From Notospermus geniculatus (Eukaryota; Nemertea; Pilidiophora; Heteronemertea; Lineidae), in the NCBI GenBank assembly GCA_002633025.1, contig NMRB01001249.1:67977-131976 (forward strand): 64,000 nucleotides of DNA. The letters are read 5' to 3'. Below, piece by piece: positions 56,701 through 64,000 of the stretch. How positions within the stretch are numbered: the stretch's first letter is position 1; every line of letters starts with the position of its first letter. The notes below the pieces were generated by a model. That model saw only the letters and a list, made by a program, of their open reading frames with translations, did not search any database and was not told the DNA's origin. A program made the translations under genes and the position numbers.

Positions 56701-59700
56701 GCCACCCATGTCGGGGCTGAAAGTGCGTTATCACAGATTGTTAAACTGGTGGAGGAAGCACAGACATCGAAGGTGGGTACAGCTAAGTTATTTGGCATGT
56801 CAGGGCATTTGAATACACAACAGTTTAAGAAGATGTTTATTGAAAGGTGCCCAAAAGGTGTTCATCCACTTAGGAGATTTCTCATGTGAGTTGGACTCCA
56901 GTTTCTTTCAATCAATGGACTCCATCTTTCTTCCAGGCCCCAATTCAGCAACTGGCCGACAAGATAGCTGGCTATTTTGTCCCCATTGTTTGTGGGTTGT
57001 CCTTGCTTACGTGTATTGTGTGGATCATTGTGGGCTACATCAGTATTCATGCCATTGACCATAACTATGAGGTGAGTGGAGGACCTCTTCCAGAAAAAGT
57101 ATGTGACCCTCCACAGCAAAACCAGTCGCACGTCGCTCTTAGCTTGGCAGGTTGAGACCAAACGTTCGTCAGTTTCAATATTGTCGGTCTGTTAATGTGT
57201 TATGACATCTGAAATAATCTATTCTCTCCTGGTGTCATCTCAGTTTGTTCAGGCTCACCTTCTGATGCGACTGCTTTTGCTGTGGAAGGTCACATATGAC
57301 TAATTTTATTGATTGCTAAGGACTGCTCCTGCTTAGTTACCCAGGAATTTGTAAATATTTGAATATTTTGTTGCCTTGTGTAGAAAAATGCCCGGTGCAG
57401 TGGGTATGAGCTACCGGTATCTTGATTTTTATTTCAGAAAGGCGGAGAAAGAAACCGGCATGAGGTTATCTTTGAACATGCTTTCAAGTTCGCCATCACT
57501 GTCCTGTCGATAGCCTGTCCATGTTCACTTGGTCTGGCGACTCCCACAGCCGTTATGGTGGGGACTGGAGTCGGCGCCACTAATGGTATACTCATAAAAG
57601 GAGGAGAACCATTGGAGAATGCTCATAAGGTACAGATACTTTGAGGATATTTTGAGTTAAACTTACTCAAATGTACAGATATTTTGAGGATACAATGTAT
57701 TTCGAGTTAAACTTACTAAAATGTATTCCTCTTATAAATGATCTTCAAATCTTTCAGCACAGTTTGCAGATGACAGCATTTAAGTTGTAGATTGAATATA
57801 TCATTGGTAAATAATGACTGCGTATTTACAGAATTTCGTTGTTATCTGCAGGTGAAGAGTATTGTGTTTGACAAAACAGGCACCGTAACCCATGGGGTCC
57901 CCAAGATGTCCCGACTGTCCATCTTCTGTCCACCGAAATTCCTTTCCAAGCACCAAGTACTCGCAATCATAGGAACTGCAGAGGCGAGCTCAGAACATCC
58001 GATTGCCAACGCCATTGTCACGTATGTGAAAAATGTAAGCATCTGTAGCTAATTAGTGTTGTGTCAACCCTTCCAACGCCTACTTCAAAATCATACTAAA
58101 ATTTGAGGAGAGTTTGTTTGTGTGTTTGTTTGGGATTTTCTCCAAGACTGACAAACGGATCGCCCCCAAACTTGGTGTGCACATGCAGTACAAACTGGGA
58201 AGTGTCCTTACGAAGCCCGAATTTTGATATGACTTATAGTTTTCAAAATACCAACATAACAAAAATAACAATGCCGTTCATGCCTTTTGACATCACGCCA
58301 TCATCGAGATTTCCGTTGCATCATCCGTGACATCGACAATGTCATTTGATGTCCCCACGGGCTTCTAATGACATGATGCCACTGAACAGGTATTGCCTAG
58401 TTTGAAAAAATTTTAAATTTCTTCAATCTTTTTCTTCCTTCAGGTCTTAAAGACGACCACTCTTGGTAAGACAATGGACTTCAAGGCAGTTCCAGGCTGT
58501 GGTTTAAAATGCCAAGTGACCAACATGGAATCTGTCCTCAGTAACGGTTTATCAGGGCCCGGTTTGGATTTGGCTGTTGATGGCGTGGTGGTTGATCGTA
58601 ATGAGACTGCTGAAAGACTTCTAACCATTTCTCGTAAGTTTATGATGTCATGCATAATGTATGTACCAGAGTTTTGTTTCCATACTTTTTCATCTGATGA
58701 AAAGCAGTGATGTGTGCACCTTTATCAGTTGGAATAAATGCTGTCTCGTGGCTTGTTCATGCTCACAGTATATTGTCAATGAACTTAAATCTTCAGTGCC
58801 CTCTATTGTTGAAACTGGTGCCAATGCTCCTGCAGTATACGATGTCTTGATCGGCAATCGTGAGTGGATGACAAGGAATGCCCTTCAAGTGTCAGACGCC
58901 GCTAACAAGGTCATGTCCGTACAGGAGGAGAAGGGAGAAACAGCCATTCTGTGTGCAATTAATGGTAATGATTTGAAATTTTGTCGAATTGGAAGTAATT
59001 TATCCCAGTTTCATCACACAGCTTTGAGTACTTTGTTGCTTATATTGTAGTATTCTGTTAAGAGTTTCTTTTGTTTCTTAATAATACATGTAGTGTCTTT
59101 GGCCTTTCTGTCTTCCAGGTGTTGTAGTTGCTATGCTGTCTGTGGCGGACACAGTTAAACCTGAGGCTCACCTTGCTGTCCATACCCTGAAGGGTATGGG
59201 CTTAGAGGTGGCACTGCTTACTGGTGATAACAGGAAAACTGCTAAAGCCATTGCCAGACAGGTAAATCATTGCTGTACTGAGGCATTTTATCTCATTTTC
59301 CTAAAAATTGATAGAGTGGATTCAGCTGAGTCATTGAATGTTTTACGTGTTTGCAAATATTGCATTTAGATGGATATTGCAGGCATCATAGATAACCTCA
59401 AATATGTGTATTGGCTGTTGCCAGCACAATGTCCTGAACAGGTCTCTATTGCATTCTGAACATTTCTCTTTTCCAGGTTGGCATCACAAAGGTGTTCGCT
59501 GAAGTTCTCCCCTCGCACAAAGTGGCCAAGGTAAAACAGTTACAGGAGACAGGTCAGTGCGTGGCCATGGTTGGTGATGGTGTCAATGATTCGCCCGCCC
59601 TGGCACAGGCAGATGTTGGTATAGCAATTGGTACAGGAACTGATGTGGCTGTGGAGGCGGCTGATGTGGTCTTGATAAGGGTGAGTTTTGAATCATTACC

Positions 59701-60560
59701 AGCTGAAGCCAAAGCTTGCAATTCCAGGGGCAGGAAACTGATGTCCTATAGATGTTCTCTCCAGCAGGGTTGATAGTTCGTGCTTTAAACTTGATAAAGT
59801 GTTGATGGAGTTACTGATTCGTCTTGTTAAATTTTCTTGGTGATATTTCAGAATGATCTAGTTGACGTCGTGGCAGCCATGTTGCTTTCAAAAATGACCG
59901 TGAGGCGGATCAGGATCAACTTTGTGGCGGCAACTATTTACAATCTGATCGGAATCCCGGTCGCTGCTGGTGTGTTCATGCCGCTCGGTTTGGAGCTTCA
60001 GCCGTGGATGGCATCTGCGGCAATGGCTGCCTCATCTGTCTCTGTGGTTGCGTCGTCGCTCTTACTAAAACTGTAAGTTGACTGTTCGTCATCTTGACCT
60101 TGTATAGATCTCTGATGGATAACACACGACTGTCCCGTCAGCGTCCAATGCCATATCTCGCCCATACTGTTGTGGCACTGTTGTTTTTGCTCAGTGTTAA
60201 TTGACCCATGTACCGTGCAGTTCCATACCAGTGTCCCTTTGTCTTTCTCCCAGGTACAAAAAGCCGTCACGAGAAAGTCTCCTCACCCACCAATACCACG
60301 AAGACTTCGTCAGAGAACAGACGCATCCATTGCATATTGAGGTCAATCGCGGCATCACAGAGTCACACCAGGAGCCAAAGGGGAGTATTCGTGGCAGTAT
60401 CAAGGCCAGCATCAATAACTTCATGTCCAAGCTGAGCATTGGCAGTGCGGGTAGTAAGGAAAGCGGAAGATGGGTCAATTACGAACCAATTAAAACAAGT
60501 CTTCTGGCAGGATCTGAATCGGAGGATGACAATGTGCACTATGAATCCACATATTTGTGA
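50670..60560 (+). CDS. ATP7: Copper-transporting P1B-type ATPase (ATP7A/ATP7B orthologue)
   Basis: Pumps Cu(I) out of the cytosol into the trans-Golgi or across the membrane. Nineteen coding exons, all GT-AG and phase-compatible, give 1328 residues: 50670-50777, 52661-53237, 53430-53747, 54086-54249, 54394-54555, 54801-54880, 55226-55451, 55848-56081, 56174-56423, 56648-56772, 56937-57071, 57438-57629, 57852-58034, 58444-58633, 58797-58964, 59119-59261, 59477-59680, 59852-60072, 60254-60560. Five GMTCxxC metal-binding domains (Cys pairs at residues 15/18, 92/95, 161/164, 319/322, 395/398). TGES at 696-699 (actuator), CPC at 820-822 (transport site), DKTGT with phosphorylated Asp 864, SEHP at 904-907 (the His mutated in human Wilson disease), TGDN at 1072-1075, GDGVND at 1118-1123, YN in M7 and MxxSS in M8, and a C-terminal SLL dileucine as used for trafficking. 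Human ATP7A and ATP7B have six metal-binding domains. One orthologue of both is expected in invertebrates. Confidence 0.97.
50778..52660 (+). other. First ATP7 coding-region intron
   Basis: About 1.9 kb. It contains short open frames on both strands near 51550-51930 but no domain, repeat family or RNA that I recognise. Confidence 0.55.
52661..53237 (+). CDS. ATP7: ATP7 exon b: MBD1 end, MBD2, MBD3
   Basis: After CTTCCCAG it reads [14 protein letters not shown], two GMTCQSCV(K/R)NIEGNIS domains and [16 protein letters not shown]. The donor A|GTGTGT (53238) is weak but is the one that keeps the frame to the next exon; the frame otherwise hits TGA at 53297. One N lies in the intron at 53251. 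Confidence 0.82.
53430..53747 (+). CDS. ATP7: ATP7 exon c: linker and MBD4 N-half
   Basis: Acceptor TGTGTTGCAG. A Ser/acid-rich linker of about 80 residues leads to [20 protein letters not shown], ending in a split Gly before GTATGT. Confidence 0.82.
53795..53875. repeat. Hairpin in ATP7 intron
   Basis: CGCATACGCAGGCGAACAAT and ATTGTTCGCCTGCGTGTTCG are inverted with a loop of about 25 bases. Confidence 0.75.
54086..54249 (+). CDS. ATP7: ATP7 exon d: MBD4 C-half
   Basis: After [28 protein letters not shown] and [10 protein letters not shown], the usual second half of a heavy-metal-associated domain. Donor GTATGT. Confidence 0.95.
54394..54555 (+). CDS. ATP7: ATP7 exon e: MBD5
   Basis: After [28 protein letters not shown] and the rest of the last metal-binding domain. 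Donor GTAAGT. Confidence 0.95.
54801..54880 (+). CDS. ATP7: ATP7 exon f: link to first membrane helix
   Basis: 80-base exon, [20 protein letters not shown] then YKRKIRQ, between TTTCCTAG and GTAAGT. Confidence 0.93.
55226..55451 (+). CDS. ATP7: ATP7 exon g: M1-M2
   Basis: [20 protein letters not shown], a lumenal Ala/Ser-rich loop, and [14 protein letters not shown] before GTCAGT. The loop lacks the Met/His cluster of vertebrate ATP7A. Confidence 0.94.
55505..55692. mobile_element. Foldback in ATP7 intron, about 188 bp
   Basis: The arms GATCGAGAACGGCAGTGTCA / complement near AACTGCCGTTCTCGA and CCGGGAACACAACC / GGTTGTGTTCTCGG are imperfectly inverted. The mirrored short open frames on the two strands are by-products. 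Confidence 0.78.
55848..56081 (+). CDS. ATP7: ATP7 exon h: M3-M4
   Basis: [20 protein letters not shown] then [17 protein letters not shown] and [10 protein letters not shown], all highly conserved in Cu-ATPases. Phase 0 at both ends. Confidence 0.96.
56174..56423 (+). CDS. ATP7: ATP7 exon i: actuator domain with TGES
   Basis: [58 protein letters not shown] is the dephosphorylation loop. Confidence 0.97.
56485..56590. repeat. Hairpin in ATP7 intron
   Basis: CCTCCCATAGCAGGG / CCCTGCTGTGGGAGG and CACTCCTCTTCAT / ATGAAGAGGAATGAG are inverted around 56535. Confidence 0.75.
56648..56772 (+). CDS. ATP7: ATP7 exon j: actuator end
   Basis: [40 protein letters not shown]. Acceptor TTTTTAG, donor GTGGGT. 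Confidence 0.95.
56937..57071 (+). CDS. ATP7: ATP7 exon k: M5
   Basis: [20 protein letters not shown] and the following membrane helix [12 protein letters not shown]. Confidence 0.95.
57438..57629 (+). CDS. ATP7: ATP7 exon l: M6 with CPC
   Basis: [20 protein letters not shown] is the defining copper transport-site helix; [20 protein letters not shown] follows. Confidence 0.98.
57852..58034 (+). CDS. ATP7: ATP7 exon m: DKTGT and SEHP
   Basis: [20 protein letters not shown] contains the phosphorylation site. [19 protein letters not shown] contains the nucleotide-binding His. Confidence 0.98.
58444..58633 (+). CDS. ATP7: ATP7 exon n: nucleotide-binding domain
   Basis: [20 protein letters not shown] matches the conserved 'F.a.pG.Gi.c.V' segment; ends in a split codon before GTAAGT. 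Confidence 0.93.
58797..58964 (+). CDS. ATP7: ATP7 exon o: nucleotide-binding domain
   Basis: The acceptor at 58794-58796 (AATCTTCAG) was chosen because only it gives the needed phase; CTCACAG (58768) does not. Contains [18 protein letters not shown] and [11 protein letters not shown]. Confidence 0.88.
59119..59261 (+). CDS. ATP7: ATP7 exon p: TGDN
   Basis: [43 protein letters not shown] is the P-domain hinge motif. Confidence 0.97.
59477..59680 (+). CDS. ATP7: ATP7 exon q: GDGVND
   Basis: [55 protein letters not shown]. Confidence 0.98.
59852..60072 (+). CDS. ATP7: ATP7 exon r: M7-M8
   Basis: [56 protein letters not shown]. It supplies the YN and MxxSS copper ligands. Confidence 0.97.
60254..60560 (+). 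CDS. ATP7: ATP7 terminal exon: cytosolic tail
   Basis: [19 protein letters not shown], a Ser-rich tail and [14 protein letters not shown] ending at TGA 60558-60560. The SLLAG followed by acidic residues resembles the dileucine trafficking signal in ATP7A/B tails. Confidence 0.94.
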
Positions 60561-61094
60561 TAAAATCAGTATATACACAAGTGTTTTGTGCAATTTACAA
60601 CTTGTGATTTCTCAAACTTTCACTCATGTTGCTATTTTCCTTGAATTGTGTGAAATATATTTCTGTCCATCATGTCAGGTTATCATGAGATCCATTGGAG
60701 GATGATGAACTTGATCGAGTATTAGTCCTTTAGTACAATGTACATGTATTTGACTTTTTCCACCCCACCTCAACCCCATCCAGTATTATGCTCTTTTTCT
60801 TACCGGTACTTACCGGTACTTCTTCGGCACCAGGACTGCTTACAAGTAGTTTTTGTCCTGTTTCTCTTTTCTGATACATCAACAATAATTAACTTTTTGC
60901 TAACGAGTTCTTACTGTCAGGTAGAATAAGCCTTTAGATGTACATGTACTTTACATGTATATGGACATGTATTTTATTTTTGAGTGCCTATCAGTATGTC
61001 AAGTAAAACAACATTGAATGTCTCTGTAGACAGTATTGCTTCATTTTAATGAGGGAAAGAAATAGTAGCGGGTTTCTAAGGTGAAAGACATACA

Positions 61095-61150
61095 TGTAGC
61101 TTCCTTCCGGACTCGAACCCACGCACCCTCGCATCAGGCATCAGTTGCTT
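61095..61150 (-). repeat. tRNA-derived SINE fragment (B box)
   Basis: On the minus strand GGTTCGAGTCC (61119-61109) is a perfect polymerase III B box in GGGTGCGTGGGTTCGAGTCC. No full cloverleaf or A box is evident. Confidence 0.45.
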
Positions 61151-61675
61151 CATTTTAATAAAATGCTGTTATAAGTTGATGGTAGCTTTGAAGATAAGAT
61201 AATTACTGCTTTTTATTACCTTGGCAATGGAAAGGTGAGAATGAATTTAGGAAGGAACACTGGTTTTCGTGATACATGTATTTGATTGCAGACCATCACG
61301 AAGTTATTGGTCTTTCAGTGAGTAAAATGGTTAAGGCACAAAACAGAATTTGTGTGACTTACTTTGGAGCTCGTGTGATGTGTTTTCATTGACCACCTCA
61401 CAGTATTGTTTTTTCTTCCCTTCTTCCATAGAGTATGTTTTAACGTATTTATAGATGAAGGATTTTGAGACAACTTTTCTTTATTATCCTCCATCAAGTC
61501 AGCAGATGATTTTTGTAAAATTGTTCATTATCATGTCATTCGGTCGATGTCTTTTTGCAGTTCTATTTATTTGACAATGGCCATCGCAACAACGAAATCT
61601 TTCATCATGATTTAAGTGATAACTTCAGCTTCATGTTTACAATGTAGCCTCATCCTCTGGTGGATAAACATTGTT

Positions 61676-61735
61676 TGAAACAAGCCAAGGCATGTTAAAG
61701 AATGAAACAAGCCAAGGCATGTTAAAGAATGGAAC
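61676..61735. repeat. 28-bp tandem duplication
   Basis: GAAACAAGCCAAGGCATGTT plus AAAGAAT occurs twice in a row. Confidence 0.85.
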
Positions 61736-63070
61736 ACGAGATAATGCATTAACACAACTGATCGTGAAAATCACACATTTCTGATAAGTGTTGAGAGTTA
61801 GTCCTAGTGATTTCAATCAGCTGAATTACAATGTGATCTGGACTCTTCTCTGATGAAATCAATTATGTGATTCTTTGGATATGACTAGTATCCTATATGA
61901 TAGAATACTAGGATATGACTAGTGTCCTATATCTAGGATAATGCTTTGTTAAATAAGTTGTACATGTATAGTTCCTCTGTGGACCTACAAGTACATGTAT
62001 CCGTTCTTTTAAGACTAATGAGCAACACTTCGGTTTTTCAAGTCTCAGGCTATTATGAGATATGGACTAAGGGTAATTTGACGAAATTCGTTCGTGTAGA
62101 TGGGTGTGGCACTTTAACCCACTGTGTGTGTTCTGTTGATCCTAAAATCACCTCACTGTAATTTTATGGGGAAATGCATTACTCTATATGAGTAGGTAAA
62201 TATCATGAAAATTAAATATATCAGAGTCTATTTAAAAAATCTTTTGTCTGGGATTTGTTTTTCTCCAGTCATACATCTATAAAGAAAAGGTGAAGAGCTG
62301 GGTGAAGAGATTATTTGTGTTTTTCGACACTAAAATAAATGTATGTGCCGGCCTATTCACAGACGTTTTTATGATTCCATTTTTGAGGTGCAGAAAAACA
62401 CAAATTCTCCAAAGTTTGATCATGGAATTCAATGCTTTGATGAACGACACCAGAATTTGCAGCTGATGTGGCTGGTCAAGTTCAGTTCCACAGGTGTCCA
62501 TAAGATGTCGCCAAAAGCGTCAAATGGTGTTCTACGAATTAAAGGAGCACATCACTGATGCCTGGGGGAGGATTTCTGGGCTTGGTTTTTCAAAATGTCG
62601 TTAGTGCTACATATGTATTTTGACGTTATCTTGAATGTGGAGTTAACAGAATGGTCTTAGGTGATGAAGATACTGCCAACATAGCACAACACGTCAAGTC
62701 ACTGACAAACACTGTTTCTGAAAAACCGGGCCCTGCTCTCTTTCATTTCATATGGCGGTGTCATCTGTTGCTCTTTTGAAGTATATAGGTCATACCTCTG
62801 TGGATAGATTGAGATTATCATGCATTATACCATGAATAAATGTGTTGTTTATTCATGCATGACGCGAATCTTATTATGGATGGACATTTTGTCACGTTGC
62901 GTTGTTGAAAACGAGTTGAGGTCACGTTAAAGGGATTCTACTGCCAGACAGACAAAGTATCTAACAGACCGATGCATGATATAGTTAGGGATGGCTTATT
63001 ATATACTTTACTGTGTACCTTCGTTCACGTAAATAGACCTCTTACTCGGCTGCCTTCATAGATTTTTGTG

Positions 63071-63203
63071 ATGGCGTCGAATGTTTACCAATGCGACCTC
63101 CCGCAGGCGACGCAGGACAAGGCCAAGAAGGAGCTGAACGAGGACCCGAAGACTCGCCAACAAAAACTTGACCAGCTCCAAGCAGAAATAGACAAATATC
63201 CAG
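63071..63203 (+). CDS. CRAL-TRIO exon 1
   Basis: Start ATGGCG; 44 codons and one base, then GTAGGC. Contains the KKELNEDPKTR helix. Confidence 0.87.
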
Positions 63204-63671
63204 GTAGGCTACTTTGAGATCTGTTGTGACCGTCACGGTTACAAGAATCATGGGATCCGGTTTAGGATGTTTACGCAAGTCCAGGGTGAAATATACGTCG
63301 TAGGCCTATGCATTGTATCATGAACGTACAGGTTGTCCTATACCCCTCGAACTTTTGAAACGGTTCTTTCCACCCGCGAAAACGACTCAACACGTGGCGG
63401 AGGATTCCTCCTTTGATTCAGTTCTTCTCCTTTCCAGGTCTCAACGCTTGCACAGACGCATCCTTCTTACTTCGGTTTCTCAGAGCTCGCAAGTTCGACG
63501 TGAGTCGAGCCTACGACCTCCTTGTGAACTACTACGCCGTCCGGAATGCTTACCCAGAGATTCTGAATAACCTGAAACCTTCGGCTGTCAAGCAATGCGT
63601 CGATCTTGGAATTACGAATATTCTTCCCGGCAGATGCGAGGACGGTAGCAGGGTTGTGTTATTCAGACCAG
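63071..63671 (+). CDS. CRAL-TRIO lipid-transfer protein (clavesin/alpha-TTP-like), 3' end missing
   Basis: Carries hydrophobic ligands or phosphoinositides between membranes. Two coding exons are visible, 63071-63203 and 63438-63671. Together they encode MASNVYQCDLPQATQDKAKK, ELNEDPKTRQQKLDQLQAEI, then TDASFLLRFLRARKFDVSRA and YDLLVNYYAVRNAYPEIL, LGITNILPGRCEDGSRVVLF. 'KAxxELNEDP' and 'DxxFLLRFLRARKF' are the CRAL-TRIO N-terminal signature of the clavesin, alpha-tocopherol transfer protein and RLBP1 group. The lipid-binding SEC14 pocket proper must lie beyond base 64000. ATG 63071 is preceded by an in-frame stop. I cannot choose between the family members. Confidence 0.88.
63438..63671 (+). 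CDS. CRAL-TRIO exon 2
   Basis: Acceptor CTTTCCAG. It encodes the RFLRARKF helix through VVLFRP and a split Gly. The donor is read as G|GTTCGT, which is not strong; the frame stays open past it but loses family similarity. Confidence 0.82.
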
Positions 63672-64000
63672 GTTCGTGTCCATCAAGCTGGAGGCGCTCC
63701 TCCGCATGGGAGTTTCTTCGAGCGAGTTGGCGCTCTACGGGCAATTCACCACGGCTTGGCGCCTTCAGAGACACAAGTGGCTGCTCTACTTTTCTGCGGC
63801 TGTTTTGTCAGTACCTACAGTGAGTAGAGGGCAACGTGCACGGGCAAACTCTTGCGTGTCATGAAAGAACATAGTGAAATGTTCTTAAAAATTCTTACCA
63901 TGCCGTTTTCCATTCAGGTTCCGCTATTTGACATTGGTTGTCTACAGAGACCGATTAGGCCTATCTATGTTTAGACATATTAGACACGTGCGCGTGCGCG
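63672..64000 (+). other. CRAL-TRIO intron or unrecognised continuation
   Basis: GC-rich start with several overlapping open frames (63672-63860), none resembling the next CRAL-TRIO exon. It ends in a short alternating CGCGTGCGCG run at the window edge. Confidence 0.45.

Larger units (their letters stand above)
60561..63070. other. ATP7 3' UTR and intergenic sequence
   Basis: 2.5 kb. Possible polyadenylation words AATAAA occur near 61158, 62334 and 62835; I cannot tell which is used. Contains a tRNA-like B box (61109-61119) and a 28-bp tandem duplication (about 61676-61735). Confidence 0.5.

Overview
The window is metazoan nuclear DNA, most likely from a marine invertebrate. The genes are split by canonical GT-AG introns, encode animal-type proteins, and sit among dense short foldback elements and minisatellites. 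The palindromic words TACATGTA and TAGGCCTA recur throughout, a texture I associate with invertebrate deuterostome and some spiralian genomes; I cannot fix the species. Five single N characters (about 3777, 23861, 24545, 37009, 53251) suggest an imperfect draft assembly.

Layout. (1) 1-19338, + strand: most of a GABA-A/glycine-type anion-gated Cys-loop receptor subunit gene, from the 68-bp exon to the stop codon; the signal-peptide exons lie before base 1. The first 7.6 kb is a near-identical tandem duplication that carries the 68-bp exon twice. The 83-bp exon encoding the Cys-loop is preceded by two decayed copies of itself at an exact 76-bp period. (2) 19339-36379: about 17 kb without a gene I recognise, made of foldbacks, minisatellites and a roughly 1-kb nested palindrome (30897-31840). 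(3) 36380-37057, - strand: an intronless gene for an aerolysin-fold (ETX/MTX2, natterin-like) protein. (4) 37058-44771: repeats, including a TTAA-flanked MITE and a long AT-rich tract. (5) 44772-47942, - strand: a complete four-exon ALG11 gene, the ER alpha-1,2-mannosyltransferase of N-glycan precursor assembly (491 residues as reconstructed). (6) 50670-60560, + strand: a complete coding set of 19 exons for an ATP7-type copper-transporting P1B ATPase (1328 residues as reconstructed, five metal-binding domains). (7) 63071-63671, + strand: the first two coding exons of a CRAL-TRIO lipid-transfer protein (clavesin/alpha-TTP-like), cut by the window end.

ALG11 and ATP7 are divergently transcribed with 2.7 kb between their start codons, and probably share an upstream region. 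The same head-to-head pair exists in human (ALG11-ATP7B on chromosome 13), so this appears to be old microsynteny. The other genes have no evident functional link. The most unusual sequence-level signals are the decayed exon array, the frame-incompatible duplicated 68-bp exon, and the nested foldbacks. I did not find a clearly novel multi-gene system.
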